NCBI GenBank assembly: GCA_964511945.1
Contig: CAZEHO010000002.1
Location: forward strand, 248,001-312,000
DNA: 64,000 nucleotides
DNA from: CAZEHO01 sp964511945
GTDB lineage: Bacteria; Actinomycetota; Acidimicrobiia; Spongiisociales; UBA11373
Reading direction: 5' to 3'
Shown here in pieces: positions 35,410 to 43,659 of the stretch. Each line of letters begins with the position of its first letter. Position 1 is the first letter of the stretch. Made by a program: the position numbers and the translations under genes. The notes below the pieces were generated by a model. That model saw nothing but the letters and a program-made list of their open reading frames with translations, ran no database searches and was not told the DNA's origin.

Positions 35410-35439
35410 TTGATTTCTTGACTCAAGGAGTCATAGAAT
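35410..35439 (+). promoter_or_regulatory. Promoter of the oxidase/cytochrome operon (rightward) with operator 3 in its spacer
   Basis: TTGATT (35410-35415) and TAGAAT (35434-35439) are 18 bases apart. The spacer contains TGACTC-AAG-GAGTCA (35419-35433), a perfect palindrome of the form GACT-N5-AGTC. The leader to the first start at 35591 is about 145 bases and holds no other gene. Confidence 0.6.
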
Positions 35440-35590
35440 ATCGCTCGGTGTGCGCAACTGGCACAGGGCGGGGTTTCTGAGGCTGTGTGGGTCCGATGTG
35501 CATCCCCGGACTTGCTTCTGTATGCTCCCGGCCCAATCCGGCCTCGGGCCGGGGGAGTGTGCCTGTTCTGCAGAGGGAGAGGGGGCGTCT

Positions 35591-35743
35591 GTGACCGACG
35601 ACCCGGGTGATGCCGCCACGCCGGCATCAGAAAGCGAACACGAAGAGAATCCGATCGGCGCCATGGTGCTGGCGCTCGGTTTCCTCGGCCTGATCATCGT
35701 CGTCTGGCTGTGGACCTACGCCGAGTTGCTGGGGAGAAACTGA
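35591..35743 (+). CDS. cbaD: Cytochrome c oxidase subunit IIa (ba3 type), small membrane protein
   Basis: A GTG at 35591 with GAGGGAG upstream gives 50 residues: an acidic start and one membrane segment (NPIGAMVLALGFLGLIIVVW). The proline-glycine entry and hydrophobic pattern match the short subunit IIa of ba3-type oxidases, and the gene directly precedes subunit II, overlapping it by one base (TGATG). This order is usual for ba3 oxidases. The assignment relies on size, place and pattern. Confidence 0.72.
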   Translation: MTDDPGDAATPASESEHEENPIGAMVLALGFLGLIIVVWLWTYAELLGRN

Positions 35744-36219
35744 TGGCGCTGAAGATCGAACGGTTCGAGAGGATCTTCCTCTACCTGACCGTCACCATGC
35801 TGACGCTGTTCATCGTTGCCATCGTCCTCAGCGTCGCCGAGAGCGGCATCCACCTCCCCGATGCCGAAGAGCGCATCGATCCCAACCAGGTCCGCCAGAC
35901 GGCTCCCTTCGACAACCCCGGCGTCTTCGAGACCGGCAATGGGGAGTACGAGGCGGTCGTGGTCGCCAAGGCCTGGGCGTTCGATCCGCCGACCATCAAC
36001 GTTCCCGCCGGAGCCGAGGTCACCTTCGTGGTCACCTCCGAGGACGTGATCCACGGCTTCCAGGTTTGGGACACGACGGTCAACGCGATGGTGATCCCGG
36101 GCCAGATCACCCGGGTCACAACGACCTTCGACGAGTCGGGCGAGTACAGCATCGTCTGCCATGAGTACTGCGGATCGGGGCATCACGTGATGTTCGGACA
36201 GGTGGTGGTGTCGGAATGA
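35743..36219 (+). CDS. cbaB: Cytochrome c oxidase subunit II (CuA, ba3 type)
   Basis: From the ATG at 35743 the protein has 158 residues, short as in ba3 oxidases, with a single N-terminal membrane segment (about 11-31) and a cupredoxin domain. All CuA ligands are present: H104, C139, E141, C143, H147 and M150 (CHEYCGSGHHVMFG). It accepts electrons from a cytochrome c outside the membrane. Its stop overlaps the subunit I start by four bases. Confidence 0.94.
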   Translation: MALKIERFERIFLYLTVTMLTLFIVAIVLSVAESGIHLPDAEERIDPNQVRQTAPFDNPGVFETGNGEYEAVVVAKAWAFDPPTINVPAGAEVTFVVTSEDVIHGFQVWDTTVNAMVIPGQITRVTTTFDESGEYSIVCHEYCGSGHHVMFGQVVVSE

Positions 36220-37880
36220 CCAGTACGCGAGAGAAGATCACGTCCACGCTCGAAATCGCCGGCGAGGCGCAGAGCCGTTGGATCCGCTGGCAGCTCTACC
36301 TGTCGTTCGCCGGGTTCGGTATCGGCGCCCTCATGGGTGCGTTGCAGGCCATGGAGCGGCTGGATCTCAACATCTACGACGAGGTCGGCCTGTCCTCCTA
36401 CTACCAGGGACTGACGCTGCACGGCGTGGCGATGGCGATCGTGTTCACTTTCACGTTTGCCAACGCGTTCTTGTCGCTCACGGTGATCCGCGGGTTCGAG
36501 CGCCCGCTGGTGTCGACGCCGCTGCTTGCCTGGTCGTTCATCACGGCGGCGGCCGGCGTGGTGCTGGCTTCGGTGGCGATGCTGATGAACAACGCCACGG
36601 TGCTGTACACCTTCTACGCACCGCTGCAGGCCAAGCCGTTGTTCTACATCGGAGCGACCCTGCTGGTCATCTCTACGTGGCTCGTGTCGCTGAACCAGCT
36701 GCTGACGCTGCGGGCGTGGAAGAAGGACAATCCCGGCAAGCGGATTCCGCTGCTGTCCTACGTCTCGATCATGACCTACCTGATGTGGGATCTGGCATCG
36801 GTCGGCCTGGCCATCTCGGTGCTGGGCTTCCTGCTCCCGTGGTCGTTCGGCATCTTCGAGCAGACCGACCCGCTGCTCACCCGGACGTTGTTCTGGTACA
36901 CCGGTCACCCGATCGTCTACTTCTGGCTGCTGCCGGCGTACGTGTCGTGGTACATGCTCGTGCCCGGCAGGGCTTCCGGGAAGCTGTTCAGCGACGGTGT
37001 GGTGCGGGTCGTGTTCATCATGTTCCTGCTGTTGTCGGTGCCGGTCGGGCTGCATCACCAGTTCACCGACCCGGGTGTGGACGACGGGCTCAAGTTCGTG
37101 CACGGCATCCTCACGTTCGCGGTGTTCTTCCCATCGATGGTGACCGCGTTCACACTGCTGGCGGCCCTTGAGCACGGCGGGAAGAAGCGGGGAGGCAAGG
37201 GCATCCTCGGCTGGATTCCCCGATTGCCCTGGGGCGACCCGGTGGTGTCCGGGCAGCTGCTGGCGATGCTTGCTTTCACCCTTGGTGGAGCCACCGGTCT
37301 GATCAACGCCAGCTACACGGTGAACCTGGTGGTCCACAACACGGCGTTCATCCCAGGGCATTTCCACCTCACGGTGGGCACCGCGGTGGCGCTCTCCATC
37401 ATGGCGGTGGCCTACTGGATGGTGCCCCACCTCACAGGGAAGCAGCTCTTCTCTAACAAGCTGGCCGTGCTGCAGGGCTGGCTGTGGTTCGGCGGGGTGC
37501 TGCTGCTGTCTCGAGGACTGATGGCGGCCGGAATCGACAACCAGCCGCGGCGGATTCCGGTGAACTCGGCGCCCTATGCCGATGCCGGATGGGACCTGTG
37601 GAACGCCCTTGCCGGGATCGGTGGCCTGATCATGGTTGTCTCGGCGCTGCTGTTCTTCTTCATCATCATTGCGACGCTGCAGTCGAGGAAGCCGGCCGAC
37701 GAGATGGAGGCTGCCTTCGACGTCACGGAGTCGATCCACGGCCCGGAGAAGTCGCCTGCACTACTGGACCGTGTCGGCCTGTGGTTCGCAGCGGCCGTCG
37801 TGCTGGTGCTGATCGCCTATGTCCCGGTGATCATCACCCAGGGTGTCCGGCTGATCTCACCCGGATTCGACCTCTTCTAG
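36216..37880 (+). CDS. cbaA: Heme-copper oxidase subunit I (ba3 type, family B)
   Basis: The 554-residue protein has about 13 membrane segments. Heme and CuB ligands are visible in TLHGVAMAIVF (heme a/b His), YTGHPIVYFWLLPAY (CuB His with the cross-linked Tyr), VGLHHQFTDPG (CuB pair) and FIPGHFHLTVG (high-spin and low-spin heme His). The length and short motifs match family B, high-affinity ba3-like oxidases. It reduces oxygen to water and pumps protons. Confidence 0.95.
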   Translation: MTSTREKITSTLEIAGEAQSRWIRWQLYLSFAGFGIGALMGALQAMERLDLNIYDEVGLSSYYQGLTLHGVAMAIVFTFTFANAFLSLTVIRGFERPLVSTPLLAWSFITAAAGVVLASVAMLMNNATVLYTFYAPLQAKPLFYIGATLLVISTWLVSLNQLLTLRAWKKDNPGKRIPLLSYVSIMTYLMWDLASVGLAISVLGFLLPWSFGIFEQTDPLLTRTLFWYTGHPIVYFWLLPAYVSWYMLVPGRASGKLFSDGVVRVVFIMFLLLSVPVGLHHQFTDPGVDDGLKFVHGILTFAVFFPSMVTAFTLLAALEHGGKKRGGKGILGWIPRLPWGDPVVSGQLLAMLAFTLGGATGLINASYTVNLVVHNTAFIPGHFHLTVGTAVALSIMAVAYWMVPHLTGKQLFSNKLAVLQGWLWFGGVLLLSRGLMAAGIDNQPRRIPVNSAPYADAGWDLWNALAGIGGLIMVVSALLFFFIIIATLQSRKPADEMEAAFDVTESIHGPEKSPALLDRVGLWFAAAVVLVLIAYVPVIITQGVRLISPGFDLF

Positions 37881-37883
37881 CGT

Positions 37884-38723
37884 ATGACGATGAGCGTGGA
37901 GTCCAGCCGGAGCAGCAACCACCTCCTGGTGATGATTGGTGGGTTGCTGATCGCTGTGATCACTCTCCTGATGCTCACCGCGTCGCCGGCCGGCGCCCAG
38001 GTCGACGGCGAAGCGGTCTACCGCCAGAAATGCTCGAGCTGCCATGGATCGATCGGCACCGGCGCCCCCGGCCTGTTCCCGCCGCTCAACGGCAATCCGA
38101 ATGTGGCGGACTCCGACTACGTCGCCGGGGTCATTCGCAACGGGCTCAGCGGGGAGATCGAGGTGCTCGGTCAGACCTACAACGGTCAGATGCCGGCGTT
38201 CGCCAATCTGAGCGACGACGAGATCGCCGCCGTCACCGCCTTCATGCAGACCGGGTTCCCCGACGCCTCGGTGACGACGACGATGCCGCCGCTTGCCATT
38301 GCGCCGATCGCCGAAGGGGCGCTGCTCGGCAGAGAGATCTTCGTCGGTCAGGGTGCGCTCGAGGCCGGTGGCCCCGCCTGCGCCGCCTGTCACACGGCCG
38401 GTCAGTTCGGCGATCTCAGCAGTGTCGAGGTGGCGTTGGGTGGTGATCTCACCGGCCTGTGGGCGGCGACCGGCAGTGCCGAGGCCTTGGCCGCAGCGTT
38501 CCTCGGGTCCGACGCGGCCGCCCACGGCGTCTACGGGGACAGCCCGCTGAGCGGAGAGGAACTCTCGGCGCTTGCGTCGTTCTTCGAGGAAGGCGTCGGC
38601 GAAGGGCGCGAGGAGTTCCTCGACGGGTTGGCGCTGATCGCTGCGGCGGTGTTCCTCTCCTTGATTGCTACCACCGCATTGATCGCCGGGAACCGCAGAG
38701 AGCGCGAGGGGGAGGCGGGATGA
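37884..38723 (+). CDS. Membrane-anchored diheme cytochrome c of the oxidase operon
   Basis: The 279-residue protein has a signal peptide (to PAGAQ), a first c domain with CSSCH, a hinge with TTTMPP, a second domain with CAACH and a C-terminal membrane segment. It is clearly a paralogue of the nitrate-operon cytochrome at 30718-31524: same order of parts and similar NGLSG..GQMPAF text around heme 1. It probably carries electrons from the cytochrome b/Rieske complex to the ba3 oxidase. It overlaps the next gene in ATGA. Confidence 0.88.
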   Translation: MTMSVESSRSSNHLLVMIGGLLIAVITLLMLTASPAGAQVDGEAVYRQKCSSCHGSIGTGAPGLFPPLNGNPNVADSDYVAGVIRNGLSGEIEVLGQTYNGQMPAFANLSDDEIAAVTAFMQTGFPDASVTTTMPPLAIAPIAEGALLGREIFVGQGALEAGGPACAACHTAGQFGDLSSVEVALGGDLTGLWAATGSAEALAAAFLGSDAAAHGVYGDSPLSGEELSALASFFEEGVGEGREEFLDGLALIAAAVFLSLIATTALIAGNRREREGEAG

Positions 38724-39601
38724 CGGCAGCAGCGTTCTGGTTCGGCACCGTTCCCTGGGCGCTGACGCTCGGTGCGATCCTCGCCGGGCTCTACCGGCTC
38801 TTCACCCGCCCCATTGACCTCGAAGCCGCGAAACAGCCCTCCATCGGATCCGCCTGGGGATCCGTGCCGCTGAAGTGGGGCCTTTGGCTGCTGGCGGCCG
38901 GCAATCTCTTCGGGGTGCTCCTGCCCGGCTGGATCCTGGGTTGGAACTCTGCTCCGGCGCGGTTGTATCTGCTGGAGGGTGTGAGGCTGGCGCTGTGGCT
39001 CTGGCTGCTCGTTGGGCTGATCGTCTCGCTCGTTCGGTTTGCCAACGATCCCGAGAGGCCGCGGGTGACCGTGGCCGAAGCCGTCGTGACTCTGGGTCTG
39101 CTGTTCGCCACGGTGTCCGGCATTCTGACGACGCTGGTGTACCGCTGGGCGACCTATTGGGGAGCCGAGATCGTCGCGCCGTACCTGCGTTCGCTGTTCA
39201 GTCCGGATCCCCGGCCCGAGCTCCTCGACGGCCTGCCGTGGCTCGCCCAGGCCCATGTGCTGTCCTTCTTCGTGGTGCTGTTCGCCTTCCCGTTCAGCCG
39301 GTGGATGCAGTTGCTGGCGGCTCCGGCGGCGTCGGTGCGGCGGTTCCTGGAGGAGGTCTTCGTGCCGAAGCGCGATGCTCCGGCCGGCACCTGGCTGTCG
39401 TGGGGTCCCGCCTACGTTCGCGGGTTCATCATCGTGATGTACTTCATCGTGTTCACGGTGGTGGTGCCGTCGCAGGTCGTGAACCGGCTCGGGGATGCTC
39501 CCGATTTCGTGCGCGACGCCATCACCGGCGGGGCCTGGCTGACGTTCACCGCCATCGGTGTCGTCGGGCTGTGGTGGGGCCAGAAGCGGGCGAGGGTCTG
39601 A
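38720..39601 (+). CDS. NarI-like membrane protein lacking most heme ligands
   Basis: The 293-residue protein aligns by eye with the NarI at 24342: GSVPLKWGLWLLAAGNLFGVLLPG, APARLYLLEGVRLALW, VAPYLRSLF..DPRPELL and AHVLSFFVVLFAFPFSRWMQ. Three of the four heme histidines are replaced (K52, N62, Q197); only H179 remains. About 60 extra C-terminal residues form another membrane segment or two. It may be a quinone-binding anchor without b hemes, paired with the flavoprotein encoded next, which overlaps it by one base. Confidence 0.82.
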   Translation: MTAAAFWFGTVPWALTLGAILAGLYRLFTRPIDLEAAKQPSIGSAWGSVPLKWGLWLLAAGNLFGVLLPGWILGWNSAPARLYLLEGVRLALWLWLLVGLIVSLVRFANDPERPRVTVAEAVVTLGLLFATVSGILTTLVYRWATYWGAEIVAPYLRSLFSPDPRPELLDGLPWLAQAHVLSFFVVLFAFPFSRWMQLLAAPAASVRRFLEEVFVPKRDAPAGTWLSWGPAYVRGFIIVMYFIVFTVVVPSQVVNRLGDAPDFVRDAITGGAWLTFTAIGVVGLWWGQKRARV

Positions 39602-41403
39602 TGGTCGGACCGCTTCACTACTACGACGAGAACATCCCGTGTCTGGCGGCGTGCCCGGTGCACACGAACGCCGGCATGTACGTCGCCGCCATTGCCGACG
39701 GTGACGATGAGACCGCCTATCTGACCGCCCGGCTTCCCAACCCCTTCGCGTCGGTGTGCGGCCGCGTCTGCGCTGCGCCGTGCGAGGACGCCTGCCGCCG
39801 CGGGGAGATCGACCGGCCCATCGCGATCCGGGCCCTCAAGCGATTCGTCACCGAACAGTTTGGGGTGGAGTCGGGTCCCGACAACCTGATCTCGCAGGTG
39901 GCGGCCCCGCCGCCCGTCGATCTCTCGCAGAGCGTCGGGGTGATCGGTGGCGGCCCCGCCGGGCTGGCGTGCGCTCACGACCTGCGGCGCCAGGGCTATC
40001 AGGTCACGGTGTACGAGGCCACCGGGCGTCTCGGCGGCATGATGGTGCTGGGGATTCCCGAATACCGCCTCGATCGCGACCTGCTCGATGCGGAGATCCA
40101 GGCGATCCTCGACCTCGGGGTCGACGTGCAGTACAACACCCGCCTCGGGGATGACGTGACCCTCGCCGAACTGCGGGAACGCCACGATGCGCTGTTCCTG
40201 GCGATCGGAGCCACCCAGGGCCGCGGGCTCGACCTGGAGGGCAGCGACCAGGACGGTGTGTTCCGCGCCATTGAGTTCCTGATCAACGTGAATCAGGGGT
40301 TCTCGGTCGACATCGGCAATTCGGTTGTCGTCATCGGCGGCGGCGACGTTGCGATGGATGCCGCCCGGACTGCGCTGCGAGCCGCCGCCTACGAGCAAGC
40401 CCGTGCTTCACAGTTCGAGGAGGACGAGGAGCGCGCCGCGATGACCGAGGCGATGGACGCGGCCCGGATGGCGGCCCGCGCCGGGGCCCAGGAGGTCGCT
40501 GTCATTTCGCTGGAGAGCCGGGATGAGATGCCGGCATCCGAGTTCGAGATCGAAGAGGCGGACGCCGAGGGGATCCGCTTCATCCACCGCCGCGGTCCGG
40601 CCCGGATTCTGACCAACGGGTCCGGCGTCACGGGGCTGGAGACCATTGGCGTGAAGTCGGTCTTCGATGAGGACGGCCGCTTTGCACCCGTGTTCGATAC
40701 GGACGACACATCGGTGCTCGAGTGCGACACCGTAATTCTCGCCATCGGCCAGGCCGTGGATGTCGATGCCCTCGGCGAGGAAGTCGCAGTGACACCGCGC
40801 CGCACCATCGAGATCGACTACGACACGCTGGCGACTTCAACCCCCATGGTCTGGGCCGGCGGGGACGCCGCCAAGGGGCCGCGTTCCCTCATTGACGCGG
40901 TTGCCGACGGTCGCCGCGCTGCCCGAGAGATTCACTTGGCGTTCGGTGGCGTTGAGGAGGAGCGCAAGGCCGGGAAGATGGTGCAGTTGCGGCAGTTCCA
41001 TCGCCTGGAGGACGGCTACGACCGGGTGGACCGCTTCTCGGTGCCGACGCTGGCCACCGATCGCCGTATCGGACTTCAGGAAGTGGAACTCGGATTCACA
41101 CCGGATCAGGCTCGTTGCGAAGCGCAGCGGTGCCTGCGGTGTTTCGCCAACATCCTGCTGGACACCGAAGCTTGCGTGCTGTGCGCGCTGTGCGCCGACG
41201 TCTGCCCTCTTGATCTGATTTCGCTCGTGCCGTCGGAGCAGACCGGAGCCGCCGCCGGCGGCACCGCCTTGCTGCTCGATGAGCGGGCCTGTATTCGCTG
41301 CGGGCTGTGCATCGAACGCTGTCCCACCAATGCCCTGTCGATGGGCGTGTGGCAAGGTGTCGGTGTGCCTCTCGTCGACCGCCTTCCCGTGGGAGCCACA
41401 TGA
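39601..41403 (+). CDS. GltD-like FAD oxidoreductase with two [4Fe-4S] ferredoxin clusters
   Basis: From the ATG at 39601 the protein has 600 residues. The N-terminus has the glutamate-synthase small-subunit Fe-S pattern (CLAACPVHTNAG, then CGRVCAAPCEDAC). The middle has FAD and NAD(P) sites (VGVIGGGPAGLACAHDL and VVVIGGGDVAMDAARTAL). The end has CVLCALCADVCP and CIRCGLCIERCP, a bacterial ferredoxin domain. It resembles the flavoprotein modules that move electrons between NAD(P)H, ferredoxin and a membrane partner. With the NarI-like protein upstream it may form a quinone-linked NAD(P)H or ferredoxin oxidoreductase; this is inference from context. Confidence 0.88.
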   Translation: MVGPLHYYDENIPCLAACPVHTNAGMYVAAIADGDDETAYLTARLPNPFASVCGRVCAAPCEDACRRGEIDRPIAIRALKRFVTEQFGVESGPDNLISQVAAPPPVDLSQSVGVIGGGPAGLACAHDLRRQGYQVTVYEATGRLGGMMVLGIPEYRLDRDLLDAEIQAILDLGVDVQYNTRLGDDVTLAELRERHDALFLAIGATQGRGLDLEGSDQDGVFRAIEFLINVNQGFSVDIGNSVVVIGGGDVAMDAARTALRAAAYEQARASQFEEDEERAAMTEAMDAARMAARAGAQEVAVISLESRDEMPASEFEIEEADAEGIRFIHRRGPARILTNGSGVTGLETIGVKSVFDEDGRFAPVFDTDDTSVLECDTVILAIGQAVDVDALGEEVAVTPRRTIEIDYDTLATSTPMVWAGGDAAKGPRSLIDAVADGRRAAREIHLAFGGVEEERKAGKMVQLRQFHRLEDGYDRVDRFSVPTLATDRRIGLQEVELGFTPDQARCEAQRCLRCFANILLDTEACVLCALCADVCPLDLISLVPSEQTGAAAGGTALLLDERACIRCGLCIERCPTNALSMGVWQGVGVPLVDRLPVGAT

Positions 41404-42122
41404 TGAAACTCATGGACCGTGTTCGCGCCACCACCATCGGCCGGTCGGTGTTCCGTATTCCGGACCGGGTAACCGAGCGCGATCACGCCGCCGGCCATTG
41501 GGCCAACTTCATGCTGCACATCTACCCGGTCAAGGTGCGGCGCAAGGAACTGACGTTCCGCTATTCGGCCTTCCTCGGCGTTGCGTCCGTGGTGCTATTC
41601 GCCTCTCTCGTGGTCTCGGGGATCTACTTGATGTTCTTCTACGTCCCGTCGCCGGCTTCGGCGTACGGCGACATTCAGACGATCCAGACCGAGATCGCCT
41701 TCGGCCAGTACATCCGCAACGTTCATCGCTGGTCGGCCCATCTGATGGTGATTACGGTCGCGGCCCACATGGCACGGGTGTTCTACCGGGGGGCCTACAA
41801 GGCGCCTCGCGAGTTCAACTGGGTGGTCGGCGTGGTCCTGCTGGTGCTCACCCTGCTGATGTCGTTCACCGGCTATCTGCTGCCGTGGGACCAGTTGGCC
41901 TACTGGGCGGTCACGGTCGGCACCGCCATGGCCGATTTCGTTCCATTCATCGGCGGCGGGGTGAAGGATGTCTTACTGGGCGGCGATCAGGTGGGATCGG
42001 CCACGTTGCTGCGCTTTTACGTGCTGCACGTCGCCGTGCTCCCAACTGCCATCGTGCTGGTTTTGGCGATTCACCTCTGGCGCTGGCGCAAGGACGCCAT
42101 GCTCGATCAGGAGGGAGAGTGA
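41400..42122 (+). CDS. Cytochrome b, N-terminal (b6-like) subunit
   Basis: The start is ATG at 41400 or 41403 (ATGATGA), overlapping the previous stop. The 240-residue protein has four membrane segments. Heme b ligands lie in NVHRWSAHLMVITVAAHM and LLRFYVLHVAVLPTAIVLVLAIH, the His pairs of a cytochrome b6. FTGYLLPWDQLAYW is the Qo-site segment. It forms the quinol-oxidising complex with the next two genes. Confidence 0.92.
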   Translation: MMKLMDRVRATTIGRSVFRIPDRVTERDHAAGHWANFMLHIYPVKVRRKELTFRYSAFLGVASVVLFASLVVSGIYLMFFYVPSPASAYGDIQTIQTEIAFGQYIRNVHRWSAHLMVITVAAHMARVFYRGAYKAPREFNWVVGVVLLVLTLLMSFTGYLLPWDQLAYWAVTVGTAMADFVPFIGGGVKDVLLGGDQVGSATLLRFYVLHVAVLPTAIVLVLAIHLWRWRKDAMLDQEGE

Positions 42123-42123
42123 C

Positions 42124-42663
42124 ATGAGCGACGACCCGATTCGCGCCAAGCACTCCCCACAGGTAGTCGATGGGCAGCGGGTGCTCGGGGTGGTTCCGGG
42201 CAAGCCGGCGGCCGGCGAGGCCAAGACGCCGGCCCAGGATGACCTGGTGATGACCTCACCGCACCTGCTGGTGCGTCACGGCGTAGCGGCCCTGTTCGTC
42301 ATGCTGCTCGTACTGGTGATCGCCCTGGTGTTCGACGCACCGCTGCACGGCATCGCCGATCCGACCAATACACCGAACCCGGAGAAGGCGCCCTGGTATT
42401 TCGCGGCTCTGCAGGAGCTGCTCAGCCTGGTTCATCCGCAGGTGGCCGGTGTGCTGGTGCCGACGGCCATCCTGATCGGACTGGCGGCTTTGCCCTATAT
42501 AGATCGCAGTTCCGCCCGGCGTCCCGGACTGCGCAAGGTGGCGGTTGCCACGTTCACGATCTTCATGGTGCTGTGGATCGTCTTGACGATCATTGGATTC
42601 GCATTCAGGGGCCCCAACTGGGATTGGGTCTGGCCCTGGGAGGAGTGGCACGGAGTCCTATGA
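42124..42663 (+). CDS. Cytochrome b, C-terminal (subunit IV-like) subunit
   Basis: From the ATG at 42124 (GGAGGGAG upstream) the protein has 179 residues with three membrane segments. APLHGIADPTNTPNPEKAPWYFAALQELL contains the PxxAPWYF version of the PEWY Qo-site motif region and the PNPEKAPW signature of b6f/bc-type subunit IV. The split cytochrome b is like b6f, as in Firmicutes and some Actinobacteria. Confidence 0.9.
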   Translation: MSDDPIRAKHSPQVVDGQRVLGVVPGKPAAGEAKTPAQDDLVMTSPHLLVRHGVAALFVMLLVLVIALVFDAPLHGIADPTNTPNPEKAPWYFAALQELLSLVHPQVAGVLVPTAILIGLAALPYIDRSSARRPGLRKVAVATFTIFMVLWIVLTIIGFAFRGPNWDWVWPWEEWHGVL

Positions 42664-43160
42664 ATGAGGCAATGGAGCGACGCAAGTTCCTGTCCCTGGG
42701 CTGGAAGGTCGGGGTCGCCCTCGTCGGCGTCGCCGGCGCTTGGACCTCGTTCGACCTGCTGTGGCCGCGGGGCAAGGCCGACGCCGGTGAGGTCCGGACC
42801 CTGCCTGACAGCACGGTGCCCGATGAGGGTGTTGTCGAGGTGGCGGCCGCCCGCTCGTACCTGACTCGCCAGGATGGTGAGATCGTGGCACTGTCGGAGA
42901 AGTGCCCCCATCTCGGCTGCCGGGTGCCCTTCTGTGAGAGCTCCGGGCAGTTCGAATGCCCCTGTCACGGGTCGGTCTTCAACCGCCTTGGTGAGTTACG
43001 CGAAGGTCCATCCCCCCGAGGGATGGACCGCCATCCGGTGACGATCGTCGATGGTGTGGTCGTCGTGGACACCGGGACCCTTGAGAAGGGCGCCTCGGCC
43101 GGAAGTCCCGAGACGATCGACGAGCCGCCGATCGGTCCTTCCTGCACGGGGGGTCACTAG
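42660..43160 (+). CDS. Rieske [2Fe-2S] protein
   Basis: The 166-residue protein opens with MERRKFLSLGWK and one hydrophobic segment, a twin-arginine type anchor, so it is exported folded. The cluster ligands are C82 and H84 (CPHLGC) and C100 and H103 (CPCHGS), with C87 and C102 for the disulfide. It receives electrons from quinol at the cytochrome b complex and gives them to a cytochrome c. It overlaps the previous gene in ATGA. Confidence 0.94.
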   Translation: MNEAMERRKFLSLGWKVGVALVGVAGAWTSFDLLWPRGKADAGEVRTLPDSTVPDEGVVEVAAARSYLTRQDGEIVALSEKCPHLGCRVPFCESSGQFECPCHGSVFNRLGELREGPSPRGMDRHPVTIVDGVVVVDTGTLEKGASAGSPETIDEPPIGPSCTGGH

Positions 43161-43163
43161 CTC

Positions 43164-43622
43164 ATGGGTCAGCGCAGAGACGATCCCCAACTTGAGGAAT
43201 CGACCAATCGCTGGCTGCTCGGCGGCCTGGTGCTGCTGGCGCTGCTGGTTCTGGCGTTCCCGGCGTACCGGTTGTATGAGCCCGGCGCTCGTGACAAGGC
43301 ACGGGAGAGCCATATCGCCAGCCTCATCTCCCAGGGCGACTCCCTCTTCGAAGTGAACTGCGCTCCCTGTCACGGGGATCGCGGCCTCGGCGCCGTGGCG
43401 CCGGCACTGAATTCGAAGCAGTTCCTGGCTGCGGCATCCGACGACCAGATCCAATCCCTGATCGAGGTCGGGGTGCCGGGTTCGCAGATGGCGGCATACT
43501 CTCTCGACTACGGCGGATCGATGACGCTGGCGCAGATAGATGCCCTGACCACGTACATCCGCTCCCTCGAGGAGAACGCCCCCGACAACCCGGACTGGCG
43601 CAACCCGCTGGGCGGCGGCTGA
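43164..43622 (+). CDS. Membrane-anchored monoheme cytochrome c
   Basis: The 152-residue protein has an uncleaved-looking N-terminal membrane anchor (about 17-38) and one c-type heme site, CAPCH (66-70), with a later GSQMAAYSLDYGGSMT stretch that holds a candidate axial Met. It follows the Rieske gene by three bases and likely links the cytochrome b/Rieske complex to the ba3 oxidase. Confidence 0.9.
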   Translation: MGQRRDDPQLEESTNRWLLGGLVLLALLVLAFPAYRLYEPGARDKARESHIASLISQGDSLFEVNCAPCHGDRGLGAVAPALNSKQFLAAASDDQIQSLIEVGVPGSQMAAYSLDYGGSMTLAQIDALTTYIRSLEENAPDNPDWRNPLGGG

Positions 43623-43659
43623 TGCGGCTGTGCCGCATCAGCTTGGCAGTGCTCCTCGG

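Noticed and set aside
35299..35433. TGACTC palindromes as eukaryotic AP-1-type sites
   Set aside because: The resemblance to TGACTCA is coincidental; the context is a bacterial divergent promoter, and the GACT-N5-AGTC reading fits a bacterial Rrf2 protein encoded nearby.
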